64,000 nucleotides of DNA from Ruminococcus sp. (lineage in GTDB: Bacteria > Bacillota > Clostridia > Oscillospirales > Ruminococcaceae): NCBI RefSeq assembly GCF_024692365.1, contig NZ_JAILMR010000109.1, positions 29,582 through 93,581 on the forward strand, written 5' to 3'. The stretch's first letter is position 1, and every line of letters begins with the position of its first letter. Below the pieces are notes generated by a model, which searched no databases, was not told where the DNA came from, and saw nothing but the letters and a program-made list of their open reading frames with translations. Shown here piece after piece: positions 49,356 to 58,223 of this stretch. Position numbers and translations under genes: made by a program.

Positions 49356-51983
49356 ATGAATGAAAAAAGAAGCGAACAGCTGCACCAGATGCTGGGCAGT
49401 CTGTGGGAAGAGCTTATGCGCTGTACGGACAGTGTTGGAGCTTTTGTGCTGTGGAATGACAGCCGCGAATATTATATTGATGACAATGCGCTTGGGCTGC
49501 TTGGCATGGACAGGGAGTATCTTTCCTGCGAGGCTTTGCAGAATGTGTTGGAGTGCGCCCTCGACGCAGAGGTATCTTCTAGTCCTGCTAAGGTGATGCC
49601 GGTCCGTGTTGATGACGAGGACTGCTTCGCCGGCTTCATTGTGCGCCGTGAAACGGCTGTTCCCCTTGCTATCGGTGAGATGTATCCTCTGCTAAATCAG
49701 AATCAGCTTGCTGAAAGAATGACAGAAGCAGGCAATGACGCATTCCTGATGCTGATACAGCTAGAACACGTTGACGAGGGCAGGGATGAAAAATCTTTCG
49801 TGCGAAGCGCATTGGAGAGCATAGACAAGGCATCTCCCGAGGGTACTGCTTTGGCTTATCATTCAGGACTGAAATTCTGGGTATTCGTAAAGGACGGCAT
49901 TGACGAACCCCAGGAATTTGCAGAGAATTTACAGAAAGCTGTAAAGGAGTCTTCCGTTACAGATGAATTTGGCGTGGTCATAAGCAAGGAACATTCCATG
50001 ACCATAACAGGCGGATATGTGACTTTTTGCAGCAAGGAAAATGCTGCTGTAAAGGAGTTCCACTATGCTTCATTTGCGCTGTATGAAGCTGTAAATGCGG
50101 GTGTTGGAACTATCAGCAGTTTTTCAAGCGCGGTATACGAGCTCCAGAAAAATGACTACCGCCGAGTGCAGAATTTCTTCCATGTGCTGGAAAGAAATTC
50201 TTTCATGTATCATTTCCAGCCGATAGTAAGCGCAAAGGACGGCAGTATATTCGCTTACGAAGCGCTTATGAGAACAGACAGGAAGTTCGGACTGAACCCT
50301 TTGCAGATAATCGACATGGCTTCAAAGTACGACAGACTTTACGATGTAGAGCACGCTACGATGTTCAACGTACTTGACCAGATGAGCAAGAACCAGAGCT
50401 TCTTCAAAAAGAGAAAGCTATTCATAAATGCTATACCTTCCAGTTTTCTGAGTGATAATGACTGGACACAGCTTTTGACGGACTACGGCGAGCTAATGGA
50501 AAAAGTTGTCATCGAACTTACCGAGCAGACTGATACATCAGACGAAAATCTGGATTTTCTAATAAACAGACTGAAAGAGCAGAAAGTCGAGATGGCAATT
50601 GACGACTACGGTACAGGATACTCAAATACTTCAAGACTTATCCGCTACGACCCTCAGTACATCAAGCTGGATCATTCGCTGATATCAGGTATAGATACCA
50701 ACCTGAAACTGAGGAGCATAGTTTCTCAGCTGATTGAAATGATGCACTCAAACGGACATCTTGTGCTGGCTGAGGGTATTGAGACTGCGGAAGAACTGAA
50801 AGTACTTTCAGGCATGAACGCAGACCTGTTCCAGGGATTCTATATCTCGCGCCCCAAGCCTTTCTTTATAAATGAGATAAGCGAGAGGATACGCAGTGAG
50901 ATAGTTAAGTATCATCTTGAAGCACAGGGAAATGCAGGCAAGATATACCATGCAGAATCGGAAGAAAAAGAAATAATAATGCTCTCTGACCTGATACAGG
51001 AAAAGTACACAGGGGTATTCATCAGCGGACGCGATGTGGAGATCATCGGAGAAGCCGGTATGCCTGCTGCCATCATGCCCATTACTGTAAAAGAGGGTGC
51101 AGAGTGCAAGCTGAGGCTGAGAAACGCTTCCATTGAATCGACATTGGGACGTGCTGCACTGTCGCTTGGCTGCGGAAGCAAGGTGACAGTAAGGGTGAGC
51201 GGTAAAAACAGACTCGTCAAGGGCGGAATACTTGTCCCCGAAAAGGCTGAACTGACCCTTGAAGGCACAGGAAGCCTGACCATAATCCCTGAAAGTGTCA
51301 GCTGCTTTGGTATAGGAAACGAGTTCGACCTTACCTACGGCAAAGTAACCTTACAGATGGACGATGAACTTACCATAACTGCCTGCGGTGACAACTGCGT
51401 CGGCATAGGCGGCGGAAAATGCAGCAGCCGCGACGGTATAAACATACTCTCAGGTACAATGGAGATAAGCTGCGCAGGCGGCAACAGCATCAGCATAGGC
51501 AGTTCCATCGGCAGAAGCGATATCACTATAAAAGAATGCTTTGTTTCAATAGGTGCTGCTTCGGCTAACCTCACGGGAATAGGCTCTATCGACGGCAATA
51601 CACGCATAGACGTTGAGAACGTAAAACTTGCTATAACTGCCAGCGGCAACACAATGTGCGCTGTGGGTGCCAAGAACGGCGGTGTCGCTGATATCAATAT
51701 CAGGAACTGCGAACTGTCTTCAAACATCAAGGGCAGAGATATAACCAACATCGGTACCCGCGGCAGTGAGTGTGCTTGCAGGATATCGAATTCAACAATG
51801 AACCTTAACTGCGAGGGCAGTATGGTATCGGGCATTGGTGACAGTACAGGCGCGGGATTCGTTGAGCTCACAGAAACTGATATCAACATTGATTTTCTGG
51901 CGGCGGAATGCTTCGACCTGGGCTGTCGTGATGGTAAACTTGAGATCAAGGATTGCGAGAAAAATATACACATCAACGTGTAA
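49356..51983 (+). CDS. PAS / degenerate GGDEF / EAL cyclic-di-GMP phosphodiesterase with C-terminal beta-helix-like repeat
   Basis: EAL residues intact: YEALMR, INAIP, ELTEQ, IDDYGTGYSN, KLD, AEGIE, QGFYISRPKP. C-terminal about 300 aa contain repeats with GIG motifs (NCVGIGGG, LTGIGSIDG, TNIGTRG, VSGIGDSTG). No signal peptide or TM. Confidence 0.85.
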   Translation: MNEKRSEQLHQMLGSLWEELMRCTDSVGAFVLWNDSREYYIDDNALGLLGMDREYLSCEALQNVLECALDAEVSSSPAKVMPVRVDDEDCFAGFIVRRETAVPLAIGEMYPLLNQNQLAERMTEAGNDAFLMLIQLEHVDEGRDEKSFVRSALESIDKASPEGTALAYHSGLKFWVFVKDGIDEPQEFAENLQKAVKESSVTDEFGVVISKEHSMTITGGYVTFCSKENAAVKEFHYASFALYEAVNAGVGTISSFSSAVYELQKNDYRRVQNFFHVLERNSFMYHFQPIVSAKDGSIFAYEALMRTDRKFGLNPLQIIDMASKYDRLYDVEHATMFNVLDQMSKNQSFFKKRKLFINAIPSSFLSDNDWTQLLTDYGELMEKVVIELTEQTDTSDENLDFLINRLKEQKVEMAIDDYGTGYSNTSRLIRYDPQYIKLDHSLISGIDTNLKLRSIVSQLIEMMHSNGHLVLAEGIETAEELKVLSGMNADLFQGFYISRPKPFFINEISERIRSEIVKYHLEAQGNAGKIYHAESEEKEIIMLSDLIQEKYTGVFISGRDVEIIGEAGMPAAIMPITVKEGAECKLRLRNASIESTLGRAALSLGCGSKVTVRVSGKNRLVKGGILVPEKAELTLEGTGSLTIIPESVSCFGIGNEFDLTYGKVTLQMDDELTITACGDNCVGIGGGKCSSRDGINILSGTMEISCAGGNSISIGSSIGRSDITIKECFVSIGAASANLTGIGSIDGNTRIDVENVKLAITASGNTMCAVGAKNGGVADINIRNCELSSNIKGRDITNIGTRGSECACRISNSTMNLNCEGSMVSGIGDSTGAGFVELTETDINIDFLAAECFDLGCRDGKLEIKDCEKNIHINV

Positions 51984-52063
51984 CTTGATAGTGTGAAATA
52001 ATGGAGGATCCCTCGTTTCAGCTGCAACGGTGGGGTGACCGTTGATTGGGTTGAAATGAGCTT

Positions 52064-52156
52064 ATGGGTAAAAATAAGGAACAGGCGGAAGTGGTCTGCG
52101 CGGGATTGGGTGTACCGCAGAAGACCCTCGATCATGAAACGGAGTGTATTTTATGA
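52064..52156 (+). CDS. Candidate 30-aa small ORF overlapping the GGDEF gene start
   Basis: ATG GGT AAA AAT ... TTA TGA encodes MGKNKEQAEVVCAGLGVPQKTLDHETECIL; TGA overlaps the next ATG (ATGA). RBS weak. Confidence 0.3.
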   Translation: MGKNKEQAEVVCAGLGVPQKTLDHETECIL

Positions 52157-54504
52157 GCGAAACAACTATCGGCAGACGCAGGCTGCGTGTGGGGCTGCTG
52201 ATAAGTAATCCGGAGGACGAATTTGACAATGCGGTTTGTGAAGGGGCAATGATCGCCGCGCAGCATTTTGATGTGGATATGTTCATACTGCCGGGACGTT
52301 ATATTGACGCGCAGTATGCCGACAAGATACGTACAGCTTACGAATATCAGTACAATACGGTTTTTGAACTTGCCAAAGACAAGAGTTTTGACGCTCTGCT
52401 GGTACTTATAGGGACCATTGGCAGTCACCTTGACAAAAAGCGCAGAGAAGAATTTCTCAAAAAATTCTCCGATGTGCCGATAATAACTCTTACTTCTCGG
52501 ATAAACGGATACCCCTGCATAACTGTTGACAACCGCACAGGGCTCAGGCAGGTGATAAGACATCTTATTGAGTGTCACAGCTGTTTCAAAATTGGATTCG
52601 TCAGCGGACCTATGACCAGCGATGACGCAGTGGAAAGATTCGAGGTATACAAGGAAGTTCTGGCTGAACACGGTATCAGTTACGATGAGAACAAGGTGGC
52701 TTACGGCAATTTCTCAAAGCACGTTGAGAATGAAGTTGGTGAACTTCTTGACAGATGCCCCGACCTCGATGCGATAGTATTCTCTAACGATCAGATGGCG
52801 ATAGGCGGATACAAGGCGATGGAAGAACGCAACATCAGACCCGGCAAGGATATACTTGTTACGGGATTTGATGATGATCCATCAGCTACCGATCTTACAC
52901 CCCACCTGACTACTGTTGCGATGGATTCTACAGAGCTTGGATACAATGCGCTGATTCAGGCTGTGAACTACATCAATGACGGTAAGATCCAGCAGGAAAC
53001 GCTGTCTTCTAAGATGATAATCAGAAACTCCTGCGGCTGTATAGATGCGGCTTCGGCAGAACTGAATGCACTTCAGAACGACCCGAAAAAGATCGTTGAA
53101 CACGCAGATGATATTTGCAGAACGATATTCAACAGGTACAGACTCAGCAACAGATCGGCTGTATACCGCGAAACATTTGCGGAAGTTATCAGGGAGCTTT
53201 GTTCATGTGCTGAAAGGATAAAGGAAGATGATGACTTTGATCCTTACTTTATCTTCGATCAGCTGGAAGATATGATAACAGAGGATTTCTTTGATTACAC
53301 CGATCTTGAAACGCTGTATTCGACAATGGAGTATATACATTCAGCACTTGCCTGCACCCTTGAAAGGAATACTGAACAGCTCAGACTAAGCAGCATATTC
53401 ATCAGGCTGTACAAGCTGATATCCGAGAAGAACATCAAAGTAAATCACCAAAAGCTGAAAAACAACACAATTATGACCTGGCTGACTAATATGTTGGCAA
53501 GGGATATGCTGGTGTTTGATGCTTATGACGATAAAGCTTACAGCTCGGTGGTAGACAAGATGAGCAGGCTCCACGTTACTTCCAGCTATCTGTATGTTTA
53601 CGACAAGATCGTGGAGCATCACAAGGGCGAAGAATGGAAGTATCCCGACTGCATCAAGCTGAAAGCTTACAACAATATGAAAAAGCTAAAACTGCTCCCG
53701 CCAGAGGAACAGAACATCGCCCCCGATAAACTACTTTCAAACAAGCATTTCGTTCGCGACAGGCGTTGTACCATGATATGTCTGCCGCTGTTTACCAACG
53801 AGGAGCATTACGGGCTGCTGATATGCGAGATGGAACATCAGTATTTCGGCTTTCTGCCGTCGCTGATGGTTCAGCTTTGTGCTGCGCTGAAAATGGTGGT
53901 CGTTATGAAGAATCAGAAGATCATCGAGAAGCAGCTTAATCAAAGCCTTATCGAGATACGAGAGAACAATCAGCTGCTTGACGAGCTTTCAAAGCAGGAC
54001 GCGCTCACAGGTTGTCTGAACAGACGCGGTTTCTTCGAGGCTGCGAGAAAGCTTATACGTGCAGAAGAAAATGAAGGCTGCCGCGCGATGATGATATTCG
54101 CAGACCTTGACAGCCTTAAAACGATAAACGACCGCTTCGGGCACGAGGAGGGCGATTTCGCCATTCGCGGTATCGCGAAGATACTGTCCTCGGCTTTCAG
54201 CGGCAGTGAAGTCATCGGCAGGATAGGCGGTGACGAGTTCGTGGTGTGCGTGATGTCTGATGAAAGTCTGAGCGCACCTGAGATACGCAGCAGGATAGAT
54301 GATATTTCCGCCAAGTTCAATGAGAACGAAGGCAAGGACAAGGAGTTCTATGTTCATGCAAGCGTAGGCGTATATCCTTTTAAATGTACTTCTGACGATG
54401 AAATAGGCGAACTGCTAAGCCATGCGGACGCTCTGCTTTATTCGCAGAAAAAAAACAAGCTCTCGGTCATAAAATCAGAGAGAGCAAAGCAAATCAGGGA
54501 ATAA
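52153..54504 (+). CDS. Soluble diguanylate cyclase with LacI/PurR-type periplasmic-binding-protein sensor domain
   Basis: LRVGLLISNPEDEFDNAVCEGAMIAAQHFDVDMFIL...VIFSNDQMAIGGYKAMEERNIRPGKDILVTGFDDDP; C-terminal DALTGCLNRRGFFEA...IGRIGGDEFVV. No HTH or TM. Start reset to ATG 52153 (RBS ACGGAGTG). Confidence 0.9.
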   Translation: MSETTIGRRRLRVGLLISNPEDEFDNAVCEGAMIAAQHFDVDMFILPGRYIDAQYADKIRTAYEYQYNTVFELAKDKSFDALLVLIGTIGSHLDKKRREEFLKKFSDVPIITLTSRINGYPCITVDNRTGLRQVIRHLIECHSCFKIGFVSGPMTSDDAVERFEVYKEVLAEHGISYDENKVAYGNFSKHVENEVGELLDRCPDLDAIVFSNDQMAIGGYKAMEERNIRPGKDILVTGFDDDPSATDLTPHLTTVAMDSTELGYNALIQAVNYINDGKIQQETLSSKMIIRNSCGCIDAASAELNALQNDPKKIVEHADDICRTIFNRYRLSNRSAVYRETFAEVIRELCSCAERIKEDDDFDPYFIFDQLEDMITEDFFDYTDLETLYSTMEYIHSALACTLERNTEQLRLSSIFIRLYKLISEKNIKVNHQKLKNNTIMTWLTNMLARDMLVFDAYDDKAYSSVVDKMSRLHVTSSYLYVYDKIVEHHKGEEWKYPDCIKLKAYNNMKKLKLLPPEEQNIAPDKLLSNKHFVRDRRCTMICLPLFTNEEHYGLLICEMEHQYFGFLPSLMVQLCAALKMVVVMKNQKIIEKQLNQSLIEIRENNQLLDELSKQDALTGCLNRRGFFEAARKLIRAEENEGCRAMMIFADLDSLKTINDRFGHEEGDFAIRGIAKILSSAFSGSEVIGRIGGDEFVVCVMSDESLSAPEIRSRIDDISAKFNENEGKDKEFYVHASVGVYPFKCTSDDEIGELLSHADALLYSQKKNKLSVIKSERAKQIRE

Positions 54505-54519
54505 TATCGAGGTTAATAT

Positions 54520-55323
54520 ATGGGAAAGATCTGTAAGTCATGCGGGCATTATTACAGCGGAGAATACAGCGACAAATGCGGCTACGGCAAGCCCGCTAAA
54601 GTCGCGGAATCTGTAAAAAAATACAGGAAAGCGGCTAGAAAGAAGCCGCTTCGTATGCAAACAGAGGAAGACAAAAAGCTGTATGCCAAGTGGGCTAAGG
54701 AAGAAAAGCAGGGTCAGGTCACGAAGAGGACTGACCCGAAAGCTAAGGTTCATTTCCTGATAGTTGTAATAATTGCGGCGGTAGTTGTGCTTGGCTTCGC
54801 ACTTTACAAGAGCGGCGTATTTTTTTCAAACACAAAGGAAGAAGTCATACAGCAGTATTTCACTTCGATATCTCAGGGAGATTATGACAAATTCGTCAAG
54901 TGCTTCCCTAAAGAGATAAAGAGGGACTACGATGCAGACAGAGAAGCATCGGGTCTAAGCAAGGACGAATACATGAAATCGCTGTATCAGGAATTTACCG
55001 ATACTTACGGCGCAGGGTACAGCATAATAGTCACCTTTGGTGATATGACTCCCCTTTCAGCTGACGATTACGATATGACCGCTTACAAGGAACAGCACGG
55101 TTCTGCACCGAAGCTAAGCGAGGTATGCGAAGTCGTTACGAATATCGAGTTCCGCGGTACTAAGGGCAGTCAGAAATCAAAACTGTTCATATACGTTGGA
55201 AAATCGGGCGGTTACTGGCATATCTTCGGCATGGACGAGGATATGGGAAGCATCAACGCAGATGGTTCACTAAACGATGGCGAGATACCACCTGTTGTCG
55301 AGAACGAAAACGGTATCAACTAA
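54520..55323 (+). CDS. Membrane protein with N-terminal zinc ribbon
   Basis: MGKICKSCGHYYSGEYSDKCGYG, then TM FLIVVIIAAVVVLGFALY and soluble C-terminal domain. Confidence 0.7.
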   Translation: MGKICKSCGHYYSGEYSDKCGYGKPAKVAESVKKYRKAARKKPLRMQTEEDKKLYAKWAKEEKQGQVTKRTDPKAKVHFLIVVIIAAVVVLGFALYKSGVFFSNTKEEVIQQYFTSISQGDYDKFVKCFPKEIKRDYDADREASGLSKDEYMKSLYQEFTDTYGAGYSIIVTFGDMTPLSADDYDMTAYKEQHGSAPKLSEVCEVVTNIEFRGTKGSQKSKLFIYVGKSGGYWHIFGMDEDMGSINADGSLNDGEIPPVVENENGIN

Positions 55324-55332
55324 TAATTCAAA

Positions 55333-55362
55333 TGCCTGTTCTGTTCGGGACAGGCTTTATTT
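55333..55362 (+). terminator. Terminator
   Basis: GCCTGTtctgttcgggACAGGCTTTATTTTTT. Confidence 0.75.
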
Positions 55363-55372
55363 TTTACAAACT

Positions 55373-55409
55373 AAGAGCTCAGCGACCCTTTACGGTACGC
55401 TGAGCTCTT
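55373..55409. terminator. Bidirectional terminator
   Basis: AAGAGCTCAGCG...CGCTGAGCTCTT. Confidence 0.8.
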
Positions 55410-55442
55410 TTGATTTATTATATTGTTATGCCACGGGAAGGA

Positions 55443-57947
55443 TCACTTTACAGTAACTTCAAATGTTCTGGTATTAAGTGCGGTGATATCCCACTTGCCG
55501 CCTACCTTTGCGCAGATGACCATCTTGTATGTCTGACCTGCATTGAGCTTTGGCGAAGTGTAGTACGGAGTAGATGCGGGTATTTTCTGGTCAAGAATCA
55601 CCCATTTACCTGCCAGATAAACTGCTACACCATAATTCTGAGCGTCCTTAACCTTTGACCATGTAAGTCTGAACTGGTGGAACTCCTCATTGTAATCAAT
55701 ATTTTTTACAACAGGATATTTTGTAGTGGTATCCTTGGGAGAAACAACGATAGAGTTAGTAACGTTAGTTACCCAATCACCATAAGCGTAGGAGATAACA
55801 GCTACCTTATATTCCTGACCTTCTTTCAGATCGTTCATAACATAACTGGTGCCTTTGTTCTCACCGATAATAGACCATCTGCCGCTGATACAAGCTACAA
55901 TGGCATATTTTTCAGCACCCTCAACTTCTGTCCAGTTAAGTTTGACTGCACCATACCCCTGTTCGTAGGTAATTTCAGGTGCATTGTAGATCAGCTTAGG
56001 GATTCGTACTTCCTGAGTATCAGTATAAGTCTTGCCCTCAAACTTAGCTGTGGCAGTGTATACTATCTTGCCTTCCTTCGTGTAAGTAGGCTCGGTCTTT
56101 ACGGATTTTATCACAGCAGTTGTGCCCTGTACCGTATTGCACTGAGTGCAAGGGAATGATACAGCCGCAGTGGTATATTTTTTGTTCCATGTCCATACAG
56201 GTTCACCGAATTTGTGACCTAAAGCATCAATAACAGTCTTGGACTTCGTTATCTCGCTGATGCCCTTGCTATCGATAAAGAATTTGTTATTTGCTTCATC
56301 GTACCAGTATTCGATATTGCCCTTTTGTGTACAGGTAGGTGCAACCGCTTCAACATGAGTGAGTTTCAGCATGGGGATAGTAACTTCCTTGGTGGAAGTA
56401 TAGGTCTTTCCGCCAACTTTTACGGTAGCAGTATATACATACTTACCGTTCTCTGTATATGTCGGATTCACGATATTTGCTTTAACAACTGCATCTACAG
56501 TTTCTGAATTTCCGCAAATCTTGCATTTGAATGTTGCCTTTGCAGTTGGAGCGGCAGTTGAAGTCATATCAGACCATGTCCACTTGGGCTCGCCGTAGCT
56601 GTGACCCTTTGCGGGGATAACTGTATCTTTCAATGCTACTTCTATCTTGCCGTCACCATCTAAGTAGTACTTTCCATCGGAACATATATAGAATTCTATA
56701 TTGCCGGCAGTGGTGCAGGTAGCTGAAACAGCCTTTACCTTTTTATAAGTATGATGAACTGTAACAGGAACATCAATTCCATAAACTGTCAGATAATGCT
56801 CGGTATCATTTGGAACGAACACAGCCTTGAAGGTCTTTTCGCCCACATCACCAACTTCCTCTTTAGCATTTTCCCAATGCCATGTACCGTTTTCTGCAGT
56901 GGGAAGTTCTGCATCACACAGTGTATGACCGAAAGGCACTCTGACATTCTTAGGGATAGTATATTCAGGCATCTTCTTTATCTTGAAAGAAATAGTAGTA
57001 GAGCCGTAGAAATCACCTATACCGTTGATATAAACTGTTGCTGTGCCGACTTCGATGTTTTCGTCATATGAAACAGTATAGTCAACATTTTCCTCCAGAG
57101 GACCCTTGGGAGGGCAGTTTGCTATAACAGGAGGAGTTACCTTGCTGCCTGTGTATTCTTGGTCTGGTATGAAATCAAGATCAAAGATTTTTTCCTCTAC
57201 CGATGTTGCACCAGTCTTACGGATACCATAGCTATAATAATCGTCATCCAGATCATAATACTCATGACCCTCGGCAGGCTCGGCTATATTTTCCTTCAAA
57301 TCAGTGCGCTCGGTGAAATATCCGCCTGTCAGATAGTAATGCCCTGAACCGTTTCTGTAAAAAGGACCGTCACGGTCATCAGTCTGGAGGTCGTAATAAC
57401 CGCCTTTGATGTAGATATGTGCATCATCTGATTCCGTTCTGGAGATATCATGACCACCTGTATATCTGCCGCTGAGCAGCTCGACAGTACCTTTTCTGAC
57501 CTTTAAGAAACGAACTACATTGGGATTTTCAGCGAACATTCCGCCGTAGTATCCGCTGTCAAGAAATGTTATGTGAGTTTTAGCGTTATTTATATAAAAA
57601 TATGTCTGGGGATCACGGTTGCCCATGCTGTCAAACCAGATAACATTGCCGTTAAAGTCAACAGTGAAGGATTTACCGTTATCTATGGTATGAGCGCCTG
57701 TGATATCAAAAGAGTCTACCAGCTTGATTGTATCGCCGTTTTCAGCCGAATTTGCAGCTTCAAGGAATTCGTCAAGGGTTGCAACCTCGTGAACCGATGC
57801 AACTATCTCCTTTTCAGTATCGGCATAAGCCGTAAGAGAAGTTATTCCGCTGAAACCATTTGTAGCTGCGCCTGCAGGGACAGTTCCCGCTGCACAAAGA
57901 ACAGCCAGAACACCTGCGATAGTACGCTTAGTGAAAATATTTGTCAT
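55443..57947 (-). CDS. Large secreted protein with beta-helix-like N-terminus, internal repeats and C-terminal FnIII/CBM37-like modules
   Basis: Signal peptide; two copies of about 110 aa VSATCTTAGNIEFYICSDGKYYLDG / VAPTCTQKGNIEYWYDEANNKFFID; C-terminus YPVVKNIDYNEEFHQFRLTWSKVKDAQNYGVAVYLAGKWVILDQKIPASTPYYTSPKLNAGQTYKMVICAKVGGKW. Confidence 0.8.
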   Translation of the reverse strand: MTNIFTKRTIAGVLAVLCAAGTVPAGAATNGFSGITSLTAYADTEKEIVASVHEVATLDEFLEAANSAENGDTIKLVDSFDITGAHTIDNGKSFTVDFNGNVIWFDSMGNRDPQTYFYINNAKTHITFLDSGYYGGMFAENPNVVRFLKVRKGTVELLSGRYTGGHDISRTESDDAHIYIKGGYYDLQTDDRDGPFYRNGSGHYYLTGGYFTERTDLKENIAEPAEGHEYYDLDDDYYSYGIRKTGATSVEEKIFDLDFIPDQEYTGSKVTPPVIANCPPKGPLEENVDYTVSYDENIEVGTATVYINGIGDFYGSTTISFKIKKMPEYTIPKNVRVPFGHTLCDAELPTAENGTWHWENAKEEVGDVGEKTFKAVFVPNDTEHYLTVYGIDVPVTVHHTYKKVKAVSATCTTAGNIEFYICSDGKYYLDGDGKIEVALKDTVIPAKGHSYGEPKWTWSDMTSTAAPTAKATFKCKICGNSETVDAVVKANIVNPTYTENGKYVYTATVKVGGKTYTSTKEVTIPMLKLTHVEAVAPTCTQKGNIEYWYDEANNKFFIDSKGISEITKSKTVIDALGHKFGEPVWTWNKKYTTAAVSFPCTQCNTVQGTTAVIKSVKTEPTYTKEGKIVYTATAKFEGKTYTDTQEVRIPKLIYNAPEITYEQGYGAVKLNWTEVEGAEKYAIVACISGRWSIIGENKGTSYVMNDLKEGQEYKVAVISYAYGDWVTNVTNSIVVSPKDTTTKYPVVKNIDYNEEFHQFRLTWSKVKDAQNYGVAVYLAGKWVILDQKIPASTPYYTSPKLNAGQTYKMVICAKVGGKWDITALNTRTFEVTVK

Positions 57948-58016
57948 TAAAATGTTCCTCCTTTTGTTTATCGATAATTCATCAAATCACCTTATAATAA
58001 ACACTTGACAAATACA

Positions 58017-58045
58017 ATTATATCACAAATAACGCCAAATGACAA
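58017..58045 (-). promoter_or_regulatory. Sigma-A-type promoter of the 55443-57947 gene
   Basis: Minus strand TTGTCA-17 bp-TATAAT. Confidence 0.7.
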
Positions 58046-58223
58046 GCAAATCATTAAGTATATGAATATTATCTTTTGTTTTTGTAAAGATTGACGGTCA
58101 TTATATAGTATTAACGGCATTTGATACAAAAGAATATTAACCTGAGTAATTAAGTTAAAAAAGTTCTGTAAACATAAAGTCTACAGAACTATTTTTAATG
58201 TATAGAAAAATCCGATACCCTGT

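Noticed and set aside
51335-52135. 266-aa minus-strand ORF
   Set aside because: Antisense to the EAL-beta-helix gene; composition looks artefactual.
51984-52152. c-di-GMP (GEMM) riboswitch between EAL and GGDEF genes
   Set aside because: Expected GEMM core motifs (such as CACGCACAGGGCAAA and GGGACGCAAAGCC) were not found; only generic structure can be claimed.
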